NCBI GenBank assembly: GCA_964614375.1 | Contig: CAZTLI010000243.1 | Span: 1-8,080 of the forward strand | Length of the DNA stretch: 8,080 nt | Direction of reading: 5' to 3' | Source of the DNA: CAZTLI01 sp964614375 | Lineage (GTDB): Bacteria; Chloroflexota; Anaerolineae; Aggregatilineales; Phototrophicaceae | Shown: positions 1 through 5,796 of the stretch, in pieces | Position numbering within the stretch: position 1 is the stretch's first letter | Layout of the letters: each line of letters begins with the position of its first letter | The notes under the pieces: model-generated | The model's database searches: none | Told to the model about the DNA's origin: nothing | The model's input: the letters and a program-made list of their open reading frames with translations, nothing else | Position numbers and translations under genes: made by a program

Positions 1-1
1 T

Positions 2-358
2 CTCACCCGTTTGCGTGAACGCGGCTTGATAGACATCGAACAGGTCTTGAGTGACGACTATGCGAATTTGCGGCGTGTGGTAGATGAGGTATTTATCCGG
101 GCAGATTGGCGCTATACCCGTGCCTATGATTTGCGCGATTTGCTCACTCACGCCATCGATGCAGACGCCACACAGCTGGTTGAAGCAATCGCTCGCATCG
201 CCATTGACATATCACAGCCACAATTGGACGGCTTCCGTTATCCGCCTGTGTCCATGATTGCCGGACATTATCGCACGCTGCACGTCACGCCCGATATATT
301 AATTGCCCTTCGCAACGCTTATACACTGCGGTTTCAGCCACGCTTACAAACAGCCTGA
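2..358 (+). CDS. C-terminal part of an unrecognised protein (5' end outside window)
   Basis: An open frame enters from the left edge (first full codon at 2) and ends with TGA at 356-358, giving 118 visible residues. A TTG at 11 could formally start it, but the frame is open to the edge and no ribosome binding site is visible, so I read it as the end of a longer gene. The visible part is soluble and rich in Asp, Arg and Leu, with an amphipathic helical look in the first two thirds. A more hydrophobic stretch with Pro, Gly and Tyr (DGFRYPPVSMIAGHYR) follows near residues 77-92. No signal peptide, membrane segment or metal motif is seen. It lies 23 bp upstream of clpP on the same strand and may be co-transcribed with it. 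I do not recognise the family and assign no function. Confidence 0.6.
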   Translation, partial: LTRLRERGLIDIEQVLSDDYANLRRVVDEVFIRADWRYTRAYDLRDLLTHAIDADATQLVEAIARIAIDISQPQLDGFRYPPVSMIAGHYRTLHVTPDILIALRNAYTLRFQPRLQTA

Positions 359-381
359 CCTTAGAAACGAGGATACCCATC

Positions 382-1011
382 ATGCACATCAATCCAGCAA
401 TGAATCTTCAAAGTGTCATTCCAATGGTGATTGAACAGGGCGGGCGTGGCGAACGCGCCTATGACATTTACTCCCTGCTGCTCAAAGAACGCATCGTCAT
501 CATGGGCACGCCTGTGACTGAGCAATCCGCCAATCTGATGATTGCTCAACTGCTCTTCCTTGACCGGGAAGATGGTGACAAAGCCATCAATATGTACATC
601 CAATCACCCGGTGGCGAGGTTTATGCGGGTTTGGCGATTTACGATACGATGCAGGAAATCAGCGCACCCGTCAGCACAATGGCAGTGGGACGCACCGCCA
701 GCTTTGGAACGGTGTTACTCACAGGTGGCACAAAGGATATGCGTCACGCCCTGCCCCACGCCACCATCCATATGCACCAGCCCCTTGGCGGCGCGCAAGG
801 TCAAGTATCAGATTTGATGATTCAGATTAATGAATACCAGCGCCTGAAAGACCAGCTAATGGAAATCATGGCGCATCACACCGGGCAAACCGTCGAAAAA
901 ATCATCCATGATACCGATAGGGACATCTATCTCTCGGCACAAGAAGCCGTTGACTATGGCCTGATTGACTCGATTATCAATCGCAGTCTGAATGGCAAAA
1001 AAGGCGGTTAG
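382..1011 (+). CDS. clpP: ATP-dependent Clp protease proteolytic subunit (ClpP family, S14)
   Basis: This is a 209-residue ClpP, the usual length for the family. ClpP forms a cytosolic tetradecameric barrel that degrades unfolded or tagged proteins fed by an AAA+ partner (ClpX, ClpA or ClpC). The catalytic triad is in place: Ser107 in the VGRTASFG context, His132 in MHQPLGGAQGQ, and Asp181 in DTDRDIYLSAQEA. The N-terminal family signature (SVIPMVIEQGGRGERAYDIY, residues 11-30) and the oxyanion-side strand with SPGGEVYAGLAIYDTMQ (75-91) are also present. The start ATG follows GAGGA (369-373) with an 8-nt spacing; Met7 is a weaker alternative. The nucleophile neighbourhood departs from the common G-M-A-A-S-M-G, having R-T before Ala-Ser and Phe after Ser. 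That may mark a second paralogue. No clpX or trigger factor gene is visible. The 3' end sits right beside a decayed minus-strand cassette. Confidence 0.96.
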   Translation: MHINPAMNLQSVIPMVIEQGGRGERAYDIYSLLLKERIVIMGTPVTEQSANLMIAQLLFLDREDGDKAINMYIQSPGGEVYAGLAIYDTMQEISAPVSTMAVGRTASFGTVLLTGGTKDMRHALPHATIHMHQPLGGAQGQVSDLMIQINEYQRLKDQLMEIMAHHTGQTVEKIIHDTDRDIYLSAQEAVDYGLIDSIINRSLNGKKGG

Positions 1012-1029
1012 TGTAACAAGAACTACTCT

Positions 1030-1182
1030 GCCCAACAGTGTCACATTGGCGTTGTAAGTCGCATCGTTGTTTTCGGATGATAAATCTTCAGCGTTAGTGC
1101 CGCTGGTTTCATCAAGCTGCCAGTAGCCGATTAAATTCGTCGGATCGGTGTGTAAAACAACGTTATCTGCATAATTGCTCAT
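1030..1182 (-). pseudogene. 5' remnant of a LamG/concanavalin-like domain gene
   Basis: Read on the minus strand from ATG at 1182, the first 51 codons begin MSNYADNVVLHTDP, then NLIGYWQLDETSGTNAEDLS, then a run with ENNDATYNANVTLLG. The G-Y-W-x-L-(D/N)-E-x-S-G-T start followed by an Asn/Gly/Tyr-rich stretch is the typical opening of LamG (laminin G-like jelly-roll) domains in bacterial and phage surface or tail proteins. After codon 51 (about position 1030) the frame continues to a stop at 856, but that part is only the reverse complement of the clpP 3' end and looks like no domain. A LamG domain needs roughly 150-200 residues, so the gene is truncated. Its start overlaps the stop of the preceding minus-strand remnant (shared ATGA, 1179-1182). 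The LamG resemblance is recognised by eye, not by search. Confidence 0.6.
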
Positions 1183-1337
1183 TTAGTCGTTGTCAAGTAC
1201 CCAAAACCCGTCACATCGTGTTGGTCGAAATTCATCCCCAGATCAATGCTCTGGATGTCGCCATCATCGAACCGGCGCAGCGTTCCACCGCTGTCATCCA
1301 TCTTGACGACGACATGATCACCTGCTAAAGCCGCCAT
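1179..1337 (-). pseudogene. Truncated N-terminus of a phage tail-tube-like protein
   Basis: A 52-codon minus-strand frame starts MAALAGDHVVVKMDDSGGTL, continues RRFDDGDIQSIDLGMNFDQH and then DVTGFG, and stops at TGA (1181-1179) after six further residues. It has a strong Shine-Dalgarno sequence (AAAGGAGA, 1354-1347 on the minus strand), nine nucleotides before the ATG, which argues it was once a real gene. The opening, with a short beta strand, Asp-Asp-Ser-Gly-Gly, and an 'H-x-V-T-G-F-G' segment, resembles N-termini of tail-tube-type virion proteins, where it normally leads into a further ~80-100 residues. Here it ends straight after that segment, consistent with a deletion that fused the fragment to the LamG remnant downstream. 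Function is inferred from resemblance only; a small intact gene of unknown role is the alternative. Confidence 0.45.
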
Positions 1338-1346
1338 AAGGGTGTG

Positions 1347-1354
1347 TCTCCTTT
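1347..1354 (-). promoter_or_regulatory. Strong Shine-Dalgarno of the minus-strand remnant
   Basis: On the minus strand the sequence reads AAAGGAGA, nine nucleotides before the ATG at 1337. This near-perfect anti-16S match is the main reason to treat the short frame downstream as a former or existing gene rather than a chance frame. Confidence 0.6.
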
Positions 1355-1359
1355 ACGCC

Positions 1360-1372
1360 GTTATCGGATAAC
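1360..1372. repeat. 13-nt inverted repeat GTTATC-G-GATAAC
   Basis: A perfect 6-bp inverted repeat around a single central G. It lies in the leader of the minus-strand remnant, just upstream of its ribosome binding site, in a position where an operator could act. With one loop base it cannot form an RNA hairpin, so if it is functional it would be a dimeric protein-binding site. Chance occurrence is possible. Confidence 0.3.
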
Positions 1373-1577
1373 ATCGTGTGTGACTCATCAGAAAATCAGA
1401 TCAAAGCGAGAACCGGACGAGGGCTACCGCGATTACCACGGTGTCGCCTGCCGATCCTGTCCGATTTGTTCTGACGATTTACACTGATAAATTCATTTGT
1501 TGCAGTGAACTAATCTGGTCAGCGGCTACTTGTCGCATTGCGCGCGCAGTGTTAGACTTCCCTACTACCCATCCTTG

Positions 1578-1584
1578 AAGGGAG
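1578..1584 (+). promoter_or_regulatory. Ribosome binding site that fixes a TTG start
   Basis: AAGGGAG lies six nucleotides before TTG at 1591. No in-frame ATG or GTG is available with a comparable site, and the protein's N-terminus aligns with the family from this codon, so the TTG start is chosen. Confidence 0.75.
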
Positions 1585-1590
1585 TGCTGT

Positions 1591-2943
1591 TTGGCGACCT
1601 TATTGGCAAAAAACATCCATACACTGGTCACAATGGACGCAGCGCGCCGCGAAATTCACAAGGGCGCGTTATTTGTCCGTAATGGCGTCATCGAAGCGGT
1701 GGGCACGCTCGAAGAAATGCCTGCCCAAACAGCAGACGAGATTCTCAATTTACAGAATCACATCGTTCTACCGGGCCTCATCAACACCCATCATCATATG
1801 TTCCAGAGTTTGACGCGCGTCATCGCGCAGGACAATGAACTCTTCGATTGGTTGCTGACTCTGTACCCTATCTGGCGCAATTTACGCGGACAGCACATCT
1901 ATGTCTCGGCGAAGCTGGCAATGGCGGAGCTATTGTTATCAGGTTGCACCACATCCAGCGATCATCTGTATCTCTATGCAAATGATGTCAAGCTGGACAA
2001 TGAAATCCGCGCCGCGCAAGAAATCGGGATGCGCTTTCACGCCACACGCGGTTCGATGAGTCTGGGTGAGAGCAAAGGCGGCCTGCCGCCTGATACCATC
2101 GTCGAAGACGAAGACGCCATTTTGCGCGATACGCAGCGGGTCATTGAGCAGTTTCATGATGCCAATCGCTATGCGATGCTGCGAATTGCCGTTGCGCCCT
2201 GTTCGCCCTTCAGCGTGACACAGGATTTGATGCGCGAATCCGCAAAGCTGGCACGGGACTATGGCGTCCATCTACATACACATCTGGCGGAAAACGCCAA
2301 AGATATAGATTTCAGCCGTGAAGTCTTCGGGATGCGTCCCGGTGAGTATGCTGAAGATGTGGGTTGGATTGGAAATGATGTCTGGCACGCGCATTGTGTG
2401 CAGTTGAATGATGATGAAATTGGATTATTCGGACGGACAGGTACGGGTGTTTGTCACTGTCCTAATTCCAATATGCGCCTGGCGAGTGGTATCGCGCCTA
2501 TCCGTAAGATGCTTGATGTGAACGTGAAAGTTGGTCTAGGCGTAGATGGTTCGGCATCCAACGATCATGGTAATCTACTCGATGAAGCACGACAGGCCAT
2601 GTTATTGCAGCGCGTCGGTGGCAATCCGGCGGGGTTGAGCGCCCGCGAAGCACTCGAACTGGCGACGCTAGGCGGCGCAGCCGTGTTAGGTCGGGATGAT
2701 GTCGGCGCGTTGGCTGCTGGCATGGCGGCGGATTTCGTCGCATTCCGTTTGGATCATCATGCTTATGCGGGCGCGCAGCACGACCCGGTAGCGGCGGTAG
2801 TCTTTTGCCAGTCTACAGGTGTTGATGTTTCGGTCATTAACGGTAAAGTCATAGTCAAAGATGGGCATCTCGCAACAGTGGATTTGCCCGTACTGGTTGA
2901 ACAGCATAATGTGCTGTCACGCACACTGATAAATGGTGCGTAA
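1591..2943 (+). CDS. 8-oxoguanine deaminase (amidohydrolase superfamily, COG0402)
   Basis: A 450-residue cytosolic zinc-type amidohydrolase, full length for the family. It should hydrolyse 8-oxoguanine to urate plus ammonia, as characterised for Pseudomonas Pa0142. Metal ligands of the TIM barrel are visible: His67 and His69 in NTHHHMFQ, His231 in HTHLAE (Glu234 nearby), His268 in WHAHCV, and Asp319 in GVDGSASND. Features I associate with this subgroup rather than with guanine deaminase, SsnA or S-adenosylhomocysteine deaminase include QSLTR after the HxH, FDWLLTLYPIWRNL (about 84-97), SGCTTSSDHLYLY and CPNSNMRLASG. The small beta-sandwich domain is split between residues 1-60 and about 380-450. 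It starts with TTG, set by AAGGGAG six bases upstream. It is first of three genes separated by 15 and 11 bp. The specific substrate is assigned from sequence memory; other 8-oxopurines or related bases are possible. Confidence 0.9.
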   Translation: MATLLAKNIHTLVTMDAARREIHKGALFVRNGVIEAVGTLEEMPAQTADEILNLQNHIVLPGLINTHHHMFQSLTRVIAQDNELFDWLLTLYPIWRNLRGQHIYVSAKLAMAELLLSGCTTSSDHLYLYANDVKLDNEIRAAQEIGMRFHATRGSMSLGESKGGLPPDTIVEDEDAILRDTQRVIEQFHDANRYAMLRIAVAPCSPFSVTQDLMRESAKLARDYGVHLHTHLAENAKDIDFSREVFGMRPGEYAEDVGWIGNDVWHAHCVQLNDDEIGLFGRTGTGVCHCPNSNMRLASGIAPIRKMLDVNVKVGLGVDGSASNDHGNLLDEARQAMLLQRVGGNPAGLSAREALELATLGGAAVLGRDDVGALAAGMAADFVAFRLDHHAYAGAQHDPVAAVVFCQSTGVDVSVINGKVIVKDGHLATVDLPVLVEQHNVLSRTLINGA

Positions 2944-2958
2944 TGCAGCAGGGATAGG

Positions 2959-3870
2959 ATGAGTTTCTTACGGTTGGCGGTCAACTGTGCGGTATTTGAT
3001 GATGACAATTGTGTGTTGTTATCACAGCGTGGCGATTTGGGCGTCTGGAATCTTCCGGGTGGACGGGTCGATTCTGGCGAATCGCTGGCGGAAGCGGCTG
3101 CCCGTGAAGTGCGCGAAGAAACAGGAATCATTGCTCAGATTGAACGCCCTGTCGGTCTCTATTACGCCGATGGTTGGCAGCGATTGACCGTCCTCTATAT
3201 GGGTTGGACATTGGGTGGTGAACTGCTTCAGCAGACAGCAGAAACTCGCGCAAATACATTCTTTCCACCAGATCACCTGCCACAGCCAATCTTTCAACCC
3301 GGAATGGTGGCAGATGCCCTGTCAAACACACGTCCCCTCCCCCAGATTGTGACCACACCACAAACTGAGTTACGCCGTATCAAATGGACATTGTACTGGC
3401 GCTGGGTAAAAAATCTACTACAGGGACGCCCAGAACCGCGCTATACTCGTTTCACGGTGCAAGCGGTTGCTGTGATATGGGATGAAACCCACCAACGGGT
3501 ATTGACCCAATCAGGCACACGGGCACGGATACTGCCGCGTATCGTCTGTGATGGCGATAGCGCACCCTGGCAGCAGTTAGCCAATGAGGTTCACCACTGT
3601 TTCAAAGCCAGGTTAACATTTCAATGGGTTGGATTATGGCAAAATCCGGCGGGAGATAGCCTTGAACTGATATTTGCTGCCACTGTACCCCAGATAGCAC
3701 TCGAACACGGTGCAGAATGGTCAAGCGCCGACACAGCCGCACTGATGGGGCTGGATGCCGAATATGTCACACGAATCCAGCCCACCTACCTAACAGATGA
3801 TGTATGGACAATGCAGTACACGTTTGGGCATGAAAGTGTGCCAGCGCCAATTGTCATACAGGCAATTTGA
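2959..3870 (+). CDS. Tandem Nudix protein: active N-terminal domain plus degenerate C-terminal Nudix fold
   Basis: A 303-residue protein. Residues 4 to about 125 form a canonical Nudix hydrolase domain, with the box complete at 35-57 (G-x5-E-x7-REVREETGI; metal-binding Glu50, Glu53 and Glu54). Such domains cleave nucleoside diphosphates linked to another group, for example oxidised dNTPs or NDP-sugars. A linker with a basic, Trp-rich helix (about 137-160) leads to residues 161-285, which repeat the Nudix strand order: a TVQAVAVIWDETHQRVLTQS strand pair, then LPRIV, a helix at 203-217, then LELIFAATV. In this half the box is lost: the position of REVREETG reads NEVHHCFK, so the metal-binding glutamates are gone. 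The start ATG follows AGGGA (2950-2954) at a short 4-nt spacing, 15 bp after the deaminase. The linked 8-oxoguanine deaminase suggests, but does not prove, an oxidised-purine nucleotide substrate for domain 1. Confidence 0.88.
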   Translation: MSFLRLAVNCAVFDDDNCVLLSQRGDLGVWNLPGGRVDSGESLAEAAAREVREETGIIAQIERPVGLYYADGWQRLTVLYMGWTLGGELLQQTAETRANTFFPPDHLPQPIFQPGMVADALSNTRPLPQIVTTPQTELRRIKWTLYWRWVKNLLQGRPEPRYTRFTVQAVAVIWDETHQRVLTQSGTRARILPRIVCDGDSAPWQQLANEVHHCFKARLTFQWVGLWQNPAGDSLELIFAATVPQIALEHGAEWSSADTAALMGLDAEYVTRIQPTYLTDDVWTMQYTFGHESVPAPIVIQAI

Positions 3871-3876
3871 AGGAGA
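3870..3876 (+). promoter_or_regulatory. Ribosome binding site that decides the adenine deaminase start
   Basis: AAGGAGA overlaps the last base of the preceding gene's stop codon and sits five nucleotides before ATG at 3882. An in-frame TTG at 3867 lies upstream of this site and would read through it, so it is rejected as the start. Confidence 0.8.
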
Positions 3877-3881
3877 ACACG

Positions 3882-5591
3882 ATGGGATTAGCAGACCGAA
3901 TCGCAGTCGCGCGGGGTGATTATCCAGCACAACTGGCGCTGCGAAACGCGCAACTGGTCAACGTTATTTCGGGCGAAATCTATGAAACCGATATTTTAGT
4001 TCACGACACCTATATTGCCGCGGTTGGTAAAGGCTACGATGCAGATGCGGAAATCGACCTCAAAGGCAAATATGTCTGTCCCGGTTTCATTGACGCTCAT
4101 GTGCATATCGAAAGCAGCCTGTGTACACCACCCGAATTCGCCCGCGCCGTCCTGCCGCATGGCATCACAACCGTCGTCACCGACCCGCACGAAATCGCCA
4201 ACGTGCTGGGGCTGGAAGGGATGCGTTTCATGCTGGAACGCGCCAAGAATGGCCCGCTCAATATGTACGTGATGGCGTCTAGCTGCGTCCCGGCAACAGA
4301 GATGGAAACCAGCGGCGCGCGTCTGGAGGCCGAAGATTTGCAGACACTGCTCGGTCATAATTGGGTATTAGGACTGGCAGAGGTGATGAATTATCCCGGC
4401 GTCGTCTTCGGTGACGAAGGAATGCTGGATAAAATCGAGATGTTCAAAGACCTTGTGCTCGATGGACACTGCCCTGCCTTGAAGGGGAAGCAGTTGAACG
4501 CCTATGTTGCGGCGGGCATACAGAGTGAACACGAATGCACCACCGTTCCTGAAGCACTGGAAAAATTGCGTCTGGGCATGACCATTTTCATCCGTGAAGG
4601 GACTACGACGCACAACCTGCGCCCGCTGCTGCCTTTGATTACCGCGCATAATCACCAGCACATCTGCTTCTGTACGGATGATCGTGTGCCAGCAAGTCTG
4701 ATAGACGACGGTTCGATTGACTATATGATTCGTGTCGCCATTGCTGAGGGCATCGACCCTATCATGGCAATTCGCATGGGCACAATCAACACAGCCCGTT
4801 ATTTCCGCCTGCATCATCTGGGAGTCATCGCACCCGGCAAACGTGCCGACATCGTGGTTTTCACCGATTTACAGAATCTTCGACCGGAACTGGTGTATCG
4901 TGGTGGGACATTGGTCGCGCAAAACGGGAAAATGATTGTCGAACGCCAACCCCTGCGAAAAATCGACCTTCGCAGCACCATGAACATCAATCTGGACTCG
5001 CTTGATTTCACGATTCCAGCACAGGGCCCGTCCATCCATGTCATCGGTGGCATTGCCGACCAGGTAGTCACAGACCATTTCGTTGAAAATGCAAAGATAG
5101 AAAACGGCAACGCGGTATCTGACCCGGAACGGGACATCTTGAAAATGTGTGTTATTGAGCGTCATCGCGCATCGGGCAATATCGGCAAAGGCTTTATCAA
5201 AGGTTTTGGGCTGAAACGCGGCGCTATCGCGGGCACAGTTGGGCACGACCATCATAATCTCATTGTCATCGGCGTAGACGATGCCAGTATGCACGCAGCA
5301 GTTAAGGCCGTTGTCGAGATGGGCGGCGGACTGGTCGCGGTGGAGGGCAACACTGTGCTGAGCAAGTTACCATTACCCGTCGCCGGACTCATGAGCGAAG
5401 AACCGATTGATGTCGTGCGGCGCGATTATGATGCGTTAACAAAAGCCGCGCAAAAACTTGGCAGCACGATGCACGACCCCTTCATGGGCATGAGTTTCAT
5501 GGGGCTGGAGGTCATCCCCAAACTCAAGCTCACCGATGTTGGGCTGGTTGATGTCGAGCAATTTAAGGTCATTGATTTGTTTGGGGCATAA
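3882..5591 (+). CDS. ade: Adenine deaminase (Ade/AdeC family)
   Basis: A 569-residue cytosolic metal-dependent amidohydrolase that converts adenine to hypoxanthine and ammonia in purine salvage or catabolism. The N-terminal amidohydrolase part (about 20-350) carries PGFIDAHVHIESS (His73, His75, Glu77), the hallmark TTVVTDPHEIANVLG (96-110, Asp101, His103, Glu104) and FCTDDR (263-268, Asp266 and Asp267). The C-terminal part (about 395-569) is the adenine-deaminase-specific domain, with DILKMCVIERH, GHDHHNLIVIGVDD and a near-terminal MHDPFMGMSFMGLEVIP. This full two-part architecture and length match the family, setting it apart from guanine or cytosine deaminases. The ATG is chosen over an upstream in-frame TTG at 3867 because AAGGAGA lies immediately before it. 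It is the third gene of the unit, 11 bp after the Nudix gene. No terminator hairpin is evident after the TAA. Confidence 0.96.
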   Translation: MGLADRIAVARGDYPAQLALRNAQLVNVISGEIYETDILVHDTYIAAVGKGYDADAEIDLKGKYVCPGFIDAHVHIESSLCTPPEFARAVLPHGITTVVTDPHEIANVLGLEGMRFMLERAKNGPLNMYVMASSCVPATEMETSGARLEAEDLQTLLGHNWVLGLAEVMNYPGVVFGDEGMLDKIEMFKDLVLDGHCPALKGKQLNAYVAAGIQSEHECTTVPEALEKLRLGMTIFIREGTTTHNLRPLLPLITAHNHQHICFCTDDRVPASLIDDGSIDYMIRVAIAEGIDPIMAIRMGTINTARYFRLHHLGVIAPGKRADIVVFTDLQNLRPELVYRGGTLVAQNGKMIVERQPLRKIDLRSTMNINLDSLDFTIPAQGPSIHVIGGIADQVVTDHFVENAKIENGNAVSDPERDILKMCVIERHRASGNIGKGFIKGFGLKRGAIAGTVGHDHHNLIVIGVDDASMHAAVKAVVEMGGGLVAVEGNTVLSKLPLPVAGLMSEEPIDVVRRDYDALTKAAQKLGSTMHDPFMGMSFMGLEVIPKLKLTDVGLVDVEQFKVIDLFGA

Positions 5592-5746
5592 TGCCAACAC
5601 GGGGCGATCTGTTTATCACATAGGCAATGCGGGCGCAAAATCGTAATAACCATGGTAATTTTATCTGTTATTCATCTGTTTTACAGAGACCATTCCGCAA
5701 AATACGCCTATGGGATAAAACATAGTATGGTCAACGTTTTTACCTA

Positions 5747-5775
5747 ATGTCAGTCACGAATTACGTTCTTATATA
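5747..5775 (+). promoter_or_regulatory. Candidate sigma-70-type promoter for the ygeY-like gene
   Basis: ATGTCA (5747-5752, four of six consensus positions for TTGACA) lies 17 bp before TATATA (5770-5775). The best competing -10 in this stretch is TATAGT (5772-5777) with a poor -35. Transcription would begin only about 15 bases before the start codon, giving a very short leader. The call rests on weak matches in an AT-rich spacer. Confidence 0.25.
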
Positions 5776-5786
5776 GTGCAGCACTA
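5774..5786. promoter_or_regulatory. Palindrome TAGTGC-A-GCACTA, possible operator
   Basis: A perfect 6-bp inverted repeat with one central base. It overlaps the end of the candidate -10 region and touches the AAGGA ribosome binding site (5786-5790) of the M20 hydrolase gene. A dimeric repressor bound here would block transcription start. The loop is too short for an RNA hairpin. No regulator gene is visible in the window to pair with it. Confidence 0.35.
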
Positions 5787-5790
5787 AGGA
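5786..5790 (+). promoter_or_regulatory. Ribosome binding site deciding the M20 hydrolase start
   Basis: AAGGA lies six nucleotides before ATG at 5797. An in-frame TTG at 5791 abuts the site directly, too close for initiation, so the ATG is taken. Confidence 0.7.
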
Positions 5791-5796
5791 TTGAAC

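Larger units (their letters stand above)
1338..1590. other. Gene-free spacer between the phage-like remnant and 8-oxoguanine deaminase
   Basis: About 250 bp without a convincing gene on either strand. It holds the Shine-Dalgarno of the minus-strand remnant (1347-1354), a 13-nt inverted repeat GTTATC-G-GATAAC (1360-1372), and the ribosome binding site of the plus-strand deaminase (1578-1584). On the minus strand between about 1395 and 1510 there are short open frames of 25-40 codons in two registers (one encodes GDTVVIAVALVRFSL before a stop). They could be a further frameshifted remnant, but I cannot support that. The promoter for the deaminase unit must lie here if the unit is transcribed separately. 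I see only AT-rich stretches (TTTACA near 1478 and TGATAAAT near 1485) without proper spacing, and no purine-riboswitch core pattern. Confidence 0.5.
5592..5796. other. 205-bp AT-richer spacer separating the two gene units
   Basis: No gene is supported here on either strand. It is more AT-rich than the flanking genes, as expected of a promoter region. It holds a short interrupted inverted repeat CTATG/CATAG (5708-5712 and 5721-5725, 8-nt loop), an 8-nt palindrome ACCATGGT near 5649, a candidate promoter (5747-5775), and a 13-nt palindrome running into the ribosome binding site of the next gene. No stable GC-rich hairpin followed by a T run is seen after the adenine deaminase stop, so termination there is unexplained. 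Confidence 0.55.

Noticed and set aside
856..1029. Continuation of the LamG-like minus-strand frame into clpP
   Set aside because: This part is only the reverse complement of the clpP 3' end and has no domain character, so the remnant is ended near 1030.
1390..1510. Possible further phage-gene remnant on the minus strand upstream of the tail-tube-like fragment
   Set aside because: Only 25-40 codon frames in different registers are present, with no ribosome site and no convincing resemblance to a known protein.
1380..1590. Purine or other riboswitch in front of the 8-oxoguanine deaminase gene
   Set aside because: I could not find a paired three-way-junction core or the conserved loop sequences; the short complementary stretches seen do not make a stable structure.
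3867..3881. Upstream in-frame TTG start for adenine deaminase
   Set aside because: It would place the start before the ribosome binding site AAGGAGA, whose spacing fits the ATG at 3882.
4368..4817. A 149-codon minus-strand frame inside adenine deaminase
   Set aside because: It lies wholly inside a strongly supported gene and encodes nothing recognisable.
5592..5660. Rho-independent terminator after adenine deaminase
   Set aside because: No GC-rich hairpin with a following T run is present; the loose TGCC/GGCA complementarity is too short and too far apart.
5708..5725. CTATG/CATAG inverted repeat in the spacer
   Set aside because: Five-base arms with an AT-rich 8-nt loop are expected by chance in this AT-rich stretch.
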